IMG/VR virus record: IMGVR_UViG_3300007760_001418
Location: 23,821 to 87,820 of that record
Strand: one strand, 5' to 3'
DNA: 64,000 bases
DNA from: a virus
Of this stretch, positions 49,277 through 59,100 are shown piece after piece. The notes under the pieces are model-generated. The model was given only the letters and a program-made list of their open reading frames with translations, was not told the DNA's origin and did no database searches. The position numbers and the translations under genes are program-made. The number at the start of each line of letters is the position of its first letter. Positions within the stretch are counted from its first letter, which is position 1.

Positions 49277-50962
49277 ATGGCCGGCGGTGGAAGGGATGTA
49301 ATTGATAGCTTTGGGTCCGGGCCATCCAGATCTGAAGTAATTGAGTCCGCTGCGGGTGAAGCACCCTCTAGTGCCTTTAAGCGTGCCGTTGTTGCTGAGA
49401 TATTTTACGACCTTGCAGTAATGGATGAGGAGACAATCGGGGAGTGGGATCCCAAGGTTGAAAACCCTGAGCAACTAAAGAAGATGCCCAGGAATAGTAT
49501 TGTTGCTCGTGTCATTAGTAATAATGCCGATAAAAAAGACAAGCCCAAGGTTTGCTATCCATTCTTTCCACCCTATTTGTGTTTTCCAGTAAAGTGCGGA
49601 GAGCAAGTCTGGGTCATGAGTGAATCAGATGACCCTGCATCTCCAATATTTTGGATCTGTAGAATTCCGGAAGCTGATTTTATTGATGACCTAAACTATA
49701 CCCATGGTGATAGAAGATTTGATGCAGCCCCTGTTGCTCCGGATGCTAGGGCGACCCTTGAAAGTACATTACAGCCTGATGTTGATTTAGCTGAAAGTGA
49801 TGCTCTTCCTGGATTCCCAAACGGTGGTGGTACGGATGACTCCTATACACTACATGCCAAAGAAGAAGGAGCCGAGGCTGCTGACGCTTATGAGGAGCTT
49901 TTAGAGGGTAGCATTGCTAATGATGCTGTAACATTTGAGCCTGTCCCACGGTTCACCAAACGCCCGGGGGATCTCGTATTCCAAGGGTCCAATAATACAC
50001 TCATTTGTCTTGGGGAGGATAGAGGGTATAATGCAGAGCTGGTTGCAGATTCAGCAGCAGCTGAGTGGAGCAATGCATCATCAACAGCGGATGGCCCAGC
50101 TGACCCTAATGAACGTGCATTTGCTGGGACAATTGATATTGTTACAGGTCGAGGACGTGCTCCTGCTGCTGCTCCTGGTGATGATCCAGAGTTAACTGGA
50201 TGCCGAACGATCCTTAATGCTCGTGACTATGAAGAGGTTGATAAAAACCCTGTTGCTGCAGAGACTGCAGCTGGGGCAGAGAATAGACTAGATCGTCCAG
50301 GTGAGGGCGACCCAGATTTCATGAAAGACTCTTCTCGGATATACATTTCTATGAAAACAGATGGTGATGCAAACTTTGGTATCAGCAATGAGACCGGGGC
50401 GATGGTTGCCCCATTTGGTGCACATACAATTGATGATATGGCAGAGGTACCATATATCATAGCCAAGTCGGACGAGATACGTATCATCGCTAGAAAGAAT
50501 GAAGCAGATGACCCAACCGGATACCCTGAGGTTAATGGGAGCATCCGCATTATAAAAGAGGGTGCAGTCGATGATGACATGGCCGCAGTACTCTTATTGC
50601 CTGATGGAACAATTCAGGTAAGTGGAAACCTAATATACTTGGGCCGTCATGCAGATGATGGTGGTGAGGCTGCTGTGGATGGTGCTTCAGGAACAGAGTC
50701 AGCTCCAGGAGAAGGAGATTCTCAGCCCTGGGTAAAGTACCAACAACTAGATGATCTTCTCACTGCGATAATGGAAGACATAAAGACATTCGCGAAAGAT
50801 CTACAGGCAAACTTCAATGCCAATACAACTCCTGGTTATGGTGCACCTAACCCGTCCTTGATAACAGCAGCTTCCGCAGAATGCCAGAGCCTTCAAGATA
50901 ATATGGACTCAAGGATTGCGGAGATAAATACAATCAAGTCGGCAAGGATTTTCGGGGAGTAG
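49277..50962 (+). CDS. Baseplate hub/spike protein (T4 gp5-like OB domain)
   Basis: KKMPRNSIVARVISNN, then KVCYPFFPPYLCFPVKCGEQVWVMSE (about residues 93-118) form the OB-fold that opens gp5-type hub proteins. The middle is rich in Ala, Asp and Gly (APAAAPGDDPE) and probably flexible. SGNLIYLGR is part of a shaft-like beta region, and the end is a coiled coil (LLTAIMEDIKTFAKDLQANF). The lysozyme domain of T4 gp5 is missing. At 561 residues the length is close to gp5 of T4 (575). It begins the tail and baseplate cluster. Confidence 0.75.
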   Translation: MAGGGRDVIDSFGSGPSRSEVIESAAGEAPSSAFKRAVVAEIFYDLAVMDEETIGEWDPKVENPEQLKKMPRNSIVARVISNNADKKDKPKVCYPFFPPYLCFPVKCGEQVWVMSESDDPASPIFWICRIPEADFIDDLNYTHGDRRFDAAPVAPDARATLESTLQPDVDLAESDALPGFPNGGGTDDSYTLHAKEEGAEAADAYEELLEGSIANDAVTFEPVPRFTKRPGDLVFQGSNNTLICLGEDRGYNAELVADSAAAEWSNASSTADGPADPNERAFAGTIDIVTGRGRAPAAAPGDDPELTGCRTILNARDYEEVDKNPVAAETAAGAENRLDRPGEGDPDFMKDSSRIYISMKTDGDANFGISNETGAMVAPFGAHTIDDMAEVPYIIAKSDEIRIIARKNEADDPTGYPEVNGSIRIIKEGAVDDDMAAVLLLPDGTIQVSGNLIYLGRHADDGGEAAVDGASGTESAPGEGDSQPWVKYQQLDDLLTAIMEDIKTFAKDLQANFNANTTPGYGAPNPSLITAASAECQSLQDNMDSRIAEINTIKSARIFGE

Positions 50963-50964
50963 TT

Positions 50965-51474
50965 ATGGCAGGGTATGCTGAGTATGGAAATAGTGACAAT
51001 TATGCTGAGGGTCTTGATGATTCTTTAGAGGATTTTTATGCAGATGTTGCTAAGGCATATCAGGATTGTAAAAAATCAGGGGCAGCAGGTGAAGGTGATG
51101 ATTCTTATGATCCTTATGAGACGATTAAAACGCTATCACAAGATCTTGCAAATGCTATTCATAAATTTATGCTATCAGCTAAAATAGATACAGACGTAAC
51201 ATACCCAGGCCCAACGTTTGAGGCAATCCCACCAGCAGATCAGGTAATGGATGCAACAATCGAGGCCGGCCCAGATGGGGTATTAAATACAGACATGTCA
51301 GGGTTCGACCCGGCTGATCCAACAACACTTCCGGATGTAGAGGGTGATGATGAACCGGCCAAGACGTATGGGACAACTAAGACCATGAATGCTATTGGCG
51401 GCCAGCTAGCTGCTGGTACCGATCCTGGCCCAATTGATGAACAGACTGGCACTGGTAAGGGACATCTAGAATGA
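50965..51474 (+). CDS. Baseplate-cluster hypothetical protein (paralogue of 51471)
   Basis: This 169-residue acidic protein contains a helical segment DLANAIHKFMLSAKIDTDV followed by a proline- and acid-rich tail (PDVEGDDEPAKTYG). The helical segment resembles two segments of the next protein, DIMNAIHNYTITALVVVKADI and KLCDAVHAYVTSAIVKTT. I do not recognise a named family. It follows the hub gene by two bases and overlaps the next by four, so it is co-translated and probably part of the baseplate. Confidence 0.65.
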   Translation: MAGYAEYGNSDNYAEGLDDSLEDFYADVAKAYQDCKKSGAAGEGDDSYDPYETIKTLSQDLANAIHKFMLSAKIDTDVTYPGPTFEAIPPADQVMDATIEAGPDGVLNTDMSGFDPADPTTLPDVEGDDEPAKTYGTTKTMNAIGGQLAAGTDPGPIDEQTGTGKGHLE

Positions 51475-52112
51475 CATTAGCAGCATCAAAAGACCCAATT
51501 CTGATGGCTGGAATAGAGGCAGCAAAAATTAAGGCTATGGAGACCAGCGCTCCTGAGCCGGCCGGCCCAGAGGCAGCCGATCAGGAAGCCATGGCAGCTG
51601 ATATTCTCGACGTAATGGCCACTGATATAATGAATGCAATCCACAATTATACAATTACTGCACTCGTTGTGGTAAAGGCAGATATTGATACATCATCGTC
51701 TATTATCGGTGATATAATACCATTACTAAGCGGTGGCGACCTAACCGAAGATGGAGAATCAGACTCATATGACTCTACAGGGGGTGGTGCCTTAGGACTA
51801 ACAGGCTTAGAGGATGCAAAAGATGCATTATATGAAGGAATACTCGATGCATATACGTCTGTAATGGAGGCAGGTGTTGCAGATCTAGAGCCATCAGAGT
51901 CAACGGTTGATGATGAGCATATCCATGATATTCTTGCGACAAAGTTATGTGATGCTGTGCATGCATATGTAACATCTGCAATTGTAAAAACCACAGATGA
52001 GATGAAAGGCGGCCGCACACTAGCCGGGGGAACAGAGAATGTTTTTGGCACACCCATTATGGGAGTAACATTGCCCACACGGGATGGAATAGGCGAAGGC
52101 GAAGTTAGTTAA
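51471..52112 (+). CDS. Baseplate-cluster hypothetical protein with an internal duplication
   Basis: This 213-residue acidic protein carries two related helical segments, MNAIHNYTITALVVVKADI and CDAVHAYVTSAIVKTTDEM, each close to a segment of the protein at 50965. The first 40 residues are Ala/Glu-rich (ETSAPEPAGPEAADQEAMAA). The end is a Gly/Thr-rich tail (MGVTLPTRDGIGEG). No family recognised. The shared segment in three copies suggests that it is a structural helix pair; a baseplate location follows from the neighbours. Confidence 0.65.
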   Translation: MTLAASKDPILMAGIEAAKIKAMETSAPEPAGPEAADQEAMAADILDVMATDIMNAIHNYTITALVVVKADIDTSSSIIGDIIPLLSGGDLTEDGESDSYDSTGGGALGLTGLEDAKDALYEGILDAYTSVMEAGVADLEPSESTVDDEHIHDILATKLCDAVHAYVTSAIVKTTDEMKGGRTLAGGTENVFGTPIMGVTLPTRDGIGEGEVS

Positions 52113-52133
52113 TTGATATGCTACAAAACCTCT

Positions 52134-52174
52134 CTCCTCAATACTTAACACTGTAGGATTGGATCCATAGGAGG
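52134..52174 (+). promoter_or_regulatory. Conserved 14-mer before the baseplate wedge operon
   Basis: CTCCTCAATACTTA (52134-52147) is identical to 17281-17294. CTCCT (52134-52138) can pair with AGGAG of the ribosome site at about 52169-52173, as in the fibre operon leader. The gap 52113-52180 has no gene. Confidence 0.5.
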
Positions 52175-52180
52175 ACAATT

Positions 52181-52675
52181 GTGGCTGTAGACTCTGGAAA
52201 CCGTAAACAATACGACTTCAAAAGTGTCGGCGATTCATTCGAAGATTGGGAGCTAGACAACCCCATTGTTGTTAATGAGATTCCAATTGGTTTCAAAACC
52301 CCTATGGAAATGGGCCAAAATCATGAGGGACCATTCAAGATGCATATGGTTCTGGCAGATCAGGTCCGAGACAATTTCAGAAATATGTTAATGACAAATT
52401 ACGGTGAGCGCTTAGGCATGTATTATTTCGGTGCAAACCTATCGAATCTGGCTCATGAGCTAGGAAGCGAAAAACAGGATATGGAAGCAGTCCGTAGAAT
52501 AAAGAGGTCAGCATCAAAATACATGCCATACATTGAGCTTAAAACTTTTGAAGCATTTGTAGAAAGATTTGATAATCAACACGTTGCAAAAGTCGGGATC
52601 AGGGTTATGTATGATATACCCAAGCTCAAAGTTAAAAATAAGGCAGTAGACGTAATACTATTTACGGCAGGATAA
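52181..52675 (+). CDS. Baseplate wedge protein gp25-like
   Basis: The 164-residue protein fits the gp25/GPW family, which forms the inner baseplate where the tail tube and sheath start. PIVVNEIPIGFKTPMEMGQ, LADQVRDNFRNMLMTNYGER, LGMYYFGANLSNLAHEL and LKTFEAFVERFDNQHVAKV match the family order. The Arg/Glu-containing EPR-type core is replaced by NYGERLGMYYFG, as in many phage versions. The start is GTG 52181 after AGGAGG. The gp6-like gene follows 2 bp later, as in T4-like clusters. Confidence 0.85.
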   Translation: MAVDSGNRKQYDFKSVGDSFEDWELDNPIVVNEIPIGFKTPMEMGQNHEGPFKMHMVLADQVRDNFRNMLMTNYGERLGMYYFGANLSNLAHELGSEKQDMEAVRRIKRSASKYMPYIELKTFEAFVERFDNQHVAKVGIRVMYDIPKLKVKNKAVDVILFTAG

Positions 52676-52677
52676 TC

Positions 52678-54525
52678 ATGGCAATAGATGTTAAGAAAAA
52701 ACTACGCAAAGAAAGGGTAAGATCATATCTTGCCCGAGATTTCGATGGATTCAGGTCCGACCTATTAAGATATGCAAAAACGTATTTTCCTGACAAGATT
52801 TCAGATTTCTCTGAAGCATCTGTTGGAGGTTTATTTTTAGACATGGCTGCAATGGTTGGTGATACAATGTCATTCTATCTTGACCACCAATTTAATGAGC
52901 TGCGATGGGATACTGCCGTTGAGCAAAAGAATGTCCGCCGACATATTGAGAATGCAGGGATCCAGATTACTGGTGCCTCGCCAGCCGCCGCTGATGTAGA
53001 CTTTTATATAGAAGTACCAGCAGAGCTAATAGGGGAAGCATATGTCCCTAAGACTTCATCACTACCTACAATACTTGAGGGTACTACTGTAACTGGTGGC
53101 GGGATAACATTCAACCTGACAGAAGATGTAGATTTTTCTGAAAAAGATTTAAGCGGCGAGTTACGAGCAAATGTAACAACAGGTACAACAGACCCAACAA
53201 CAGGTGTACCAATTACCTATATTGTGGTAAAGACGGGGGAATGTGTATCTGGTGATGAGATACAAGAATCTTGGGATATTCCCAGTGTACATGTTCCATT
53301 TCGAAAAATTACATTAGGAAATCCTGGTGTTACTGAGATATTATCTGTTAAGGATCGTGAAGGAAATGTCTACTATGAAATGGAGTCATTAGCCCAAGAT
53401 ACAGCATATAAGTGGGTTACAAACCTTGATGAAGATCAGGAAGTAGTTGAAGAGAACCTTGAAGTTGTTCCTGCCCCTTATCGATTTATTAAGCGGGTCG
53501 ATACGAGAACGAAATTAACAACGATTCAGTTTGGTGGGGGAGATGCCGAAGGCACGGATGATGATATTATTCCAGATCCAAGTGAACTATCACTTCCTCT
53601 TTACGGAAAAAAATCTCTAGCAAGATTTTCTTTAGATCCAAATTCTCTTTTGGAAACCCACACGTTGGGTGTTGCACCCCGTGGTACCAGGCTATATGTT
53701 CGGTATCGATATGGAGGTGGCCTTAAGCATAATGTCGGTGCCAACACAATTGATACAATAGCAATGTTAAAAATAGAGTGGCAAAATGGGACTCCCACGC
53801 ATGAAGAAGCAGCACTAGTTAGATCAACATTATCAATAATAAACCCAAGTTCCGCCTCAGGGGGTGAGGTCGCTCCATCAATTGAAGATTTAAGAAAACA
53901 AATCCCTGCTGCTAGACAAATGCAATCCAGGATTGTTACAAAACAAGATCTACTATCTAGAATATACACACTTCCCTCGAAGTTTGGTAGGGTATATAGG
54001 GCCGGTATTCGATCAAACCCTAATAATCATTTAGCAACTCAGTTATTCTTAATAAGTCGAGACAAAGATAAAAAGCTCGACTTTGCACCTGATGCACTCA
54101 AGAAGAATCTCAGGATATATTTGAATGAATACAGGTTGATATCTGATGCAATAGATGTTTTAGATGCACAAGTAATCAATTACACGGTGACATTTGAGAT
54201 TGTCACCAACCCCAAAGCAAATAAAACTGTCGTAGTGCAGAACGTAATTTCTCGCTTAAAGAACCTATTAAAGACAGACAATTTTCAAATTGATCAACCC
54301 CTGCTTTTGGTTGACATGATTAACTCTATTATCAATACTGGTGATGTTATCTCGCTAGTTGACTTAAAAGTAAGCGACGCTCGTGGTACCGTGGAAGATA
54401 GAGTTTATAGCGATATTAGCTTTAACGTCGACGCAAATACGTTTAAGGGAATGATAGTGGGCCCACCGGGATCCATTTTTGAACTAAAATACCCGAATAA
54501 TGATATTATCGGAAGCGCATCTTAG
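52678..54525 (+). CDS. Baseplate wedge protein gp6/J-like
   Basis: The N-terminal FRSDLLRYAKTYFPDKISDFSEASVGGLFLDMAAMVGDTMSFYLDHQFNE is the classic start of gp6-type wedge proteins, and VRRHIENAGIQITGASPAAADV follows as expected. The middle is beta-rich (YVRYRYGGGLKHNVG). C-terminal segments QMQSRIVTKQDLLSRIYTLP and LRIYLNEYRLISDAIDVLDA also fit gp6/J proteins. gp6 forms the ring of wedges around the hub. It has 615 residues, close to T4 gp6 (660). Confidence 0.85.
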   Translation: MAIDVKKKLRKERVRSYLARDFDGFRSDLLRYAKTYFPDKISDFSEASVGGLFLDMAAMVGDTMSFYLDHQFNELRWDTAVEQKNVRRHIENAGIQITGASPAAADVDFYIEVPAELIGEAYVPKTSSLPTILEGTTVTGGGITFNLTEDVDFSEKDLSGELRANVTTGTTDPTTGVPITYIVVKTGECVSGDEIQESWDIPSVHVPFRKITLGNPGVTEILSVKDREGNVYYEMESLAQDTAYKWVTNLDEDQEVVEENLEVVPAPYRFIKRVDTRTKLTTIQFGGGDAEGTDDDIIPDPSELSLPLYGKKSLARFSLDPNSLLETHTLGVAPRGTRLYVRYRYGGGLKHNVGANTIDTIAMLKIEWQNGTPTHEEAALVRSTLSIINPSSASGGEVAPSIEDLRKQIPAARQMQSRIVTKQDLLSRIYTLPSKFGRVYRAGIRSNPNNHLATQLFLISRDKDKKLDFAPDALKKNLRIYLNEYRLISDAIDVLDAQVINYTVTFEIVTNPKANKTVVVQNVISRLKNLLKTDNFQIDQPLLLVDMINSIINTGDVISLVDLKVSDARGTVEDRVYSDISFNVDANTFKGMIVGPPGSIFELKYPNNDIIGSAS

Positions 54526-54534
54526 GAGAATAGA

Positions 54535-56118
54535 ATGTATCTTATTTTGACAGCTAGCAAAGATGCTTATATCACAGACAAAATAATCGATAATAAGTAC
54601 CGAACAAAGGATGCAAATACAGGATATGCAGCCACATTGGATGTGTTCAAGTTATGGAATGAATCCTCAGATATTGAGGACGGTTCAGCAGTACAAATTA
54701 ATGGCGAGACCGGACCAATAGAGTTATCCAGGGCATTAATAAAGTTTGATTATGATACGATACAGGATTTCATTGATGATGCAAAATTAGATATAGATGC
54801 TGTGAATAACCCAACATTCGAATGTAAGCTTCAAATGGTAGATATTTCAGTCGGCCAGGGTGCCCCGATGAATTTCAATCTCATCTTATTTCCACTAGCA
54901 CAAGCATTTGACGAGGGATTTGGGAAAGATGTGGGATCATTTGGTGACGTTACAGTAACTAACTGGGTCACAGCTTCATACGCGGGTGGGACAACATATT
55001 CCTGGTTTTCTGAGGGTGCTAGAGCAATGGGTGCCTTAGGCGATTCGAACATAGACATAATAGAGTTCGGTGAACTTAATGATGGCGCCGGTCCTACTGC
55101 AGCAACTTATTCTACACAATTATTCTCCGTCGGTACCGAGAACCTTGAGATGGATATTACTCGAATTGTATCCGCGTCACTATCCGGGCAGCTTGATAAT
55201 CATGGGTTTCTACTCGCATATTCAGGTTCAGAAGAGACGGATGGCAAGACAAGGTTTGTTAAGCGCTTTGGTTCACGTCACGTAGGAGACCCGTATATAC
55301 GTCCCCAGATTGTAGTTTCATGGGATGATAGCATTATTGATAACCACAAGAACTTCTTTTTTGACTTGACAGGTTCATTATTTTTGCAAAACTATCATTA
55401 CGGTGCACCTGCAGATTTAGTTTGGGGCCCATCATTGACAGGTGTAACAGGTCCATCATGCATGGAACTATCAATAGTGTCCGACCAATTTAAGAAAACG
55501 ATAGATGTTTCTCAATATAAAATAGGAGACAACTGGGTAACAGGACTATACACTGGCTCCTTTGCAATATCATCAATGGCAACTGATGACGTTAATGATG
55601 AAGATACTATCGCTGATTTTGTGCTTGCTAGTGGCTCAATAACATTTGAGGAGCACTGGGGTACCACAGCAGGGGGTACATTCGGGTTTCATACGGGAAG
55701 TTTAGAGATTAAAAGCATCTCTCGTAGTGTTTTCAATGCAACCCAACGAAGAATAGACCTAGTATCAACGAACATTAAGAAAGCATACAGGGTTGTTGAT
55801 CGGCCAAAGTTTAGGGTATTTGCCCATGATTTAGATGAAGAAAGAACATCCGTTAAAATACCAGTTAAGTTAGACAGTAAAGTATTAGATTCAGTATATT
55901 ATAGAGTAAAAGATGCTATAACTGGAAAGATTGTAGTACCATTTAAGACAGACAATAACGGAACGAGACTATCTGCAGACTCTGATGGAATGTTCTTTGA
56001 ACTATATATGAATAACTTGCCACCAGGGCGGACATACACGATTGATTATCTGGTTACCGACTTAGGAACAGAGTTTATAGTAGAAGATAATGGCATTCAA
56101 TTCAGGGTCGATAGGTAA
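54535..56118 (+). CDS. Virion protein, probably baseplate-associated
   Basis: This is a 527-residue beta-rich protein. The N-terminal MYLILTASKDAYITDKIIDN and RTKDANTGYAATLDVFKLW with LSRALIKFDYDTI resemble the jelly-roll type found in DNRLRE-containing surface proteins, which is only a general likeness. C-terminal RTYTIDYLVTDLG, IVEDNGIQFRVDR suggest an Ig-like fold. I do not assign a T4 homologue. It lies between gp6-like and a giant LamG protein, and overlaps the latter by one base. AGGAG precedes the ATG. Confidence 0.65.
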   Translation: MYLILTASKDAYITDKIIDNKYRTKDANTGYAATLDVFKLWNESSDIEDGSAVQINGETGPIELSRALIKFDYDTIQDFIDDAKLDIDAVNNPTFECKLQMVDISVGQGAPMNFNLILFPLAQAFDEGFGKDVGSFGDVTVTNWVTASYAGGTTYSWFSEGARAMGALGDSNIDIIEFGELNDGAGPTAATYSTQLFSVGTENLEMDITRIVSASLSGQLDNHGFLLAYSGSEETDGKTRFVKRFGSRHVGDPYIRPQIVVSWDDSIIDNHKNFFFDLTGSLFLQNYHYGAPADLVWGPSLTGVTGPSCMELSIVSDQFKKTIDVSQYKIGDNWVTGLYTGSFAISSMATDDVNDEDTIADFVLASGSITFEEHWGTTAGGTFGFHTGSLEIKSISRSVFNATQRRIDLVSTNIKKAYRVVDRPKFRVFAHDLDEERTSVKIPVKLDSKVLDSVYYRVKDAITGKIVVPFKTDNNGTRLSADSDGMFFELYMNNLPPGRTYTIDYLVTDLGTEFIVEDNGIQFRVDR

Positions 56119-59100
56119 TGGCGAACAATAACGCAAATGCAAAATCCAGGCTATTTAAGCCATCAGTTGTAAGAAAACTGCTGGGTGATTCTGCTGTTAT
56201 AAGAAACCGCACAGCCGCTGAGTTGTCTGGGTCAAATATCTTAGGCGAAAATTCATTTAGGTATGCTAGCCCAGGTGAGGCTCTTAAGTCAACACAACAA
56301 CTACCTGTAGACTGGTCAAATTTTGCCAGCCATACATTTTTTAACTCTGCAGAAGCTAAAACAAACACCGCATTTGATGCCATCATCAATGGATATCCAT
56401 TTGATGGTACCAAGGAAGAGGTAGAGGTATTTTTTGATAATCTAACGGGTTTTGAAAAGTATGTCTATGATGAATTTCCAAAGTACATGGGATTTTTGCA
56501 TTTTTCTGGTAGTGCTATAGGTGAGGATGCATCAAATGGATATCCTCCTCATGACGGTACCAGCATTGATGTCGCAGACCACGAGGGCGCCCTGTTTCCA
56601 ACCCTTTCTAAAAAAGCGTCAGGCAAGTCAATTTTAGATCCGGGCACTAGCTCAATTTCATTTGAGATGCAGCTGCTGATTCCATCTCAATCTATTGATT
56701 GCGGTCCACAAATTTTGCTACAAAAGCTAAGTGAAGATGGCGATGGGATAACAGTTTCTGTCAATCCTGGTGCTAGCAGTGCAAAAACGTATGATCTCAG
56801 TGTATTGATATCCTCAGCATCCGCTGCAGTTAATACAACCACAGCCATTCCAAAAGATAAGTTTAACCATGTATGTGCGATGTTTGATAGAACATTTAGC
56901 AGCCACAAAGCAAAGCTATTTGTTGATGGGGTTCAAGCAGCATCGTCAGATACATTCAATATGAAGTCGATTGTATTCAAGCCTGCACATTTACTAATAG
57001 GCACCGGATCAAGGCATGAAACGATAGATATGATAATAGATCCTGTGCAAACATTATCAGGCACAATTGATGAGTTTAGAGTATGGCATGGGCCCGTTAA
57101 CGAAACCCAATTAAAGAAAAATAAGGATAGGGCTTTATTTACACCAGAAGAAAATAATCTAAAGCTCTATTTTAAGTTTAATGAGCCAGACGGAGATTAT
57201 GAATCAAATGATGTAGTACTAGATTCATCAGGAAATTCTCTTCATGCAAAAGTTTCAAACTTTGATCCTATTTTAAGAGATGTACCTAGAATACTGGTTC
57301 GCCCTGGAGATGACATACCTCTCCCCGTAACACTTGAATATGAGAATACATCACCAGTTTTATTTCCATCTCATCAAGGAGTAATTGACTTAAACTCCTC
57401 ACTCCTTGCCGAGGCATTAAGTTACGACGTCAATAATCCCAATATGATAACCAAGCTGGTTCCAAAGCACTATTTACTCGAGGCTCAATTTCATGAGGGG
57501 TTTGAGGTTGAGGATGGTAACATAAGGGACCCATATGACTATTACGGTTCTGATGCTGTTCCTGGAGCCGGACTTATGGGCCAACCCCAAATAATGGCTG
57601 GCCTATTATTTACATGGGCTAGATATTTTGATGAGATGAAAATGTTCATTGATCAAGCATCTAACTTGCTACATGTAGACTATGACTCAAGTGATGTGGT
57701 TGCAGATCAATTCTTGCCATTCCTTGCAAATCATCATGGGTTCGAATTGCCAAACCCATTTAGCAATGCTAGCATTGAGCAACTCTTAGAAGGCACAAAC
57801 CTAAATGCAGATATGGCAATAAGTGATGGGACACTTCAACAAGTACAAAATGGTATTTGGAGATTAATTCTTACAAACCTGGGTGAGATTGTTAGGTCAA
57901 AAGGTACACTGCATGGTGTCAAGGCCTTGATTCGTTCTATGGGTATCAACCCGGATGCATACTTTAGATTTCGTGAGTATGGAGGGTCTAGAACAAGAGA
58001 CCTTACAGATAACCACCGTGTAAAAACCGAAGTATCAACCATGCTAGACTTTTCGTCAAGACTAGATGGATACAGTCCATTTATCATATCTCCATTTTTA
58101 TCAGGTTCTCGTATTGAGGTTGGATATCCTGAACCAGCCGGCACATTTGTAGCTACTCCGACCCCGCCAAATGCAGGGCCGTACGGATATCATGGTGTAT
58201 CTGACGAGCCCAGCGACGGCCTATTCACATCTGGGTCATGGACCTACGAAGGCCTATATAAGTTTGAAAATGTTTCTTATGATAAGATTGGGGACGATAT
58301 TGATCTATCAAATAGGATGTTTGTACAAAGTCTAGCCAGGCTCCAGGCGACTGGCTCAGAACCTTCTGAACCAGCATTTTATGATGGTACCGCTGTCATA
58401 GCAAACCTCGTTGCAGACTATGGTCCTATCGGGGGGAAAGAGTCAACCCTTACGTTATTCACTCGACCCGGGTATGATGAGGATGATGAGTATCTAAAAG
58501 TACAGCTAAAAGATGTTCCCATCTATGATGGAAATGTTTGGCATGTATCTTTTGGCAGGGTAAGGAATGACGAATTTGATTCTGTAGTATCTTCATCCTA
58601 CTTTCTATCAGCCGGCCGACAGTTTAGGGGTGACATTATAGAGTGGTATTCTACATCATCGCTATTTGAAGAAACAATGGATCCATCACATGATATGGTA
58701 TGGTCACAGGTTGATGTTCAGGCTGGCTCTGGGCTAACAGGACTAAATACATCAGGTTCATTTATAGCTGTTGGTAAACAAGCATTATCTGGCCTAGCTT
58801 CTGACCTTGCATTAAACTCAGAATTAAAAGTTCCAGAGTCTCATGCCAGAACAACGGACTTCTCTGGCCGCATTGCACAAATTAGGTTCTGGTCTAAAGC
58901 ATTAGAGGAAGATGAACGAAAAGAACACTTACGAAACTTCGGCTCTATGGGTGTCAAGGACCCTCTTACAAATTTTAACTTTGTAACAACTGCAACAGGT
59001 TCATTTGAGAGAATCAGATTAGATGTATCTACAGATCAGGTAGAAACAAGCACAGATGATGTTGGAAATATCACAATGTTTGATTTTTCCCAAGCTGAGA

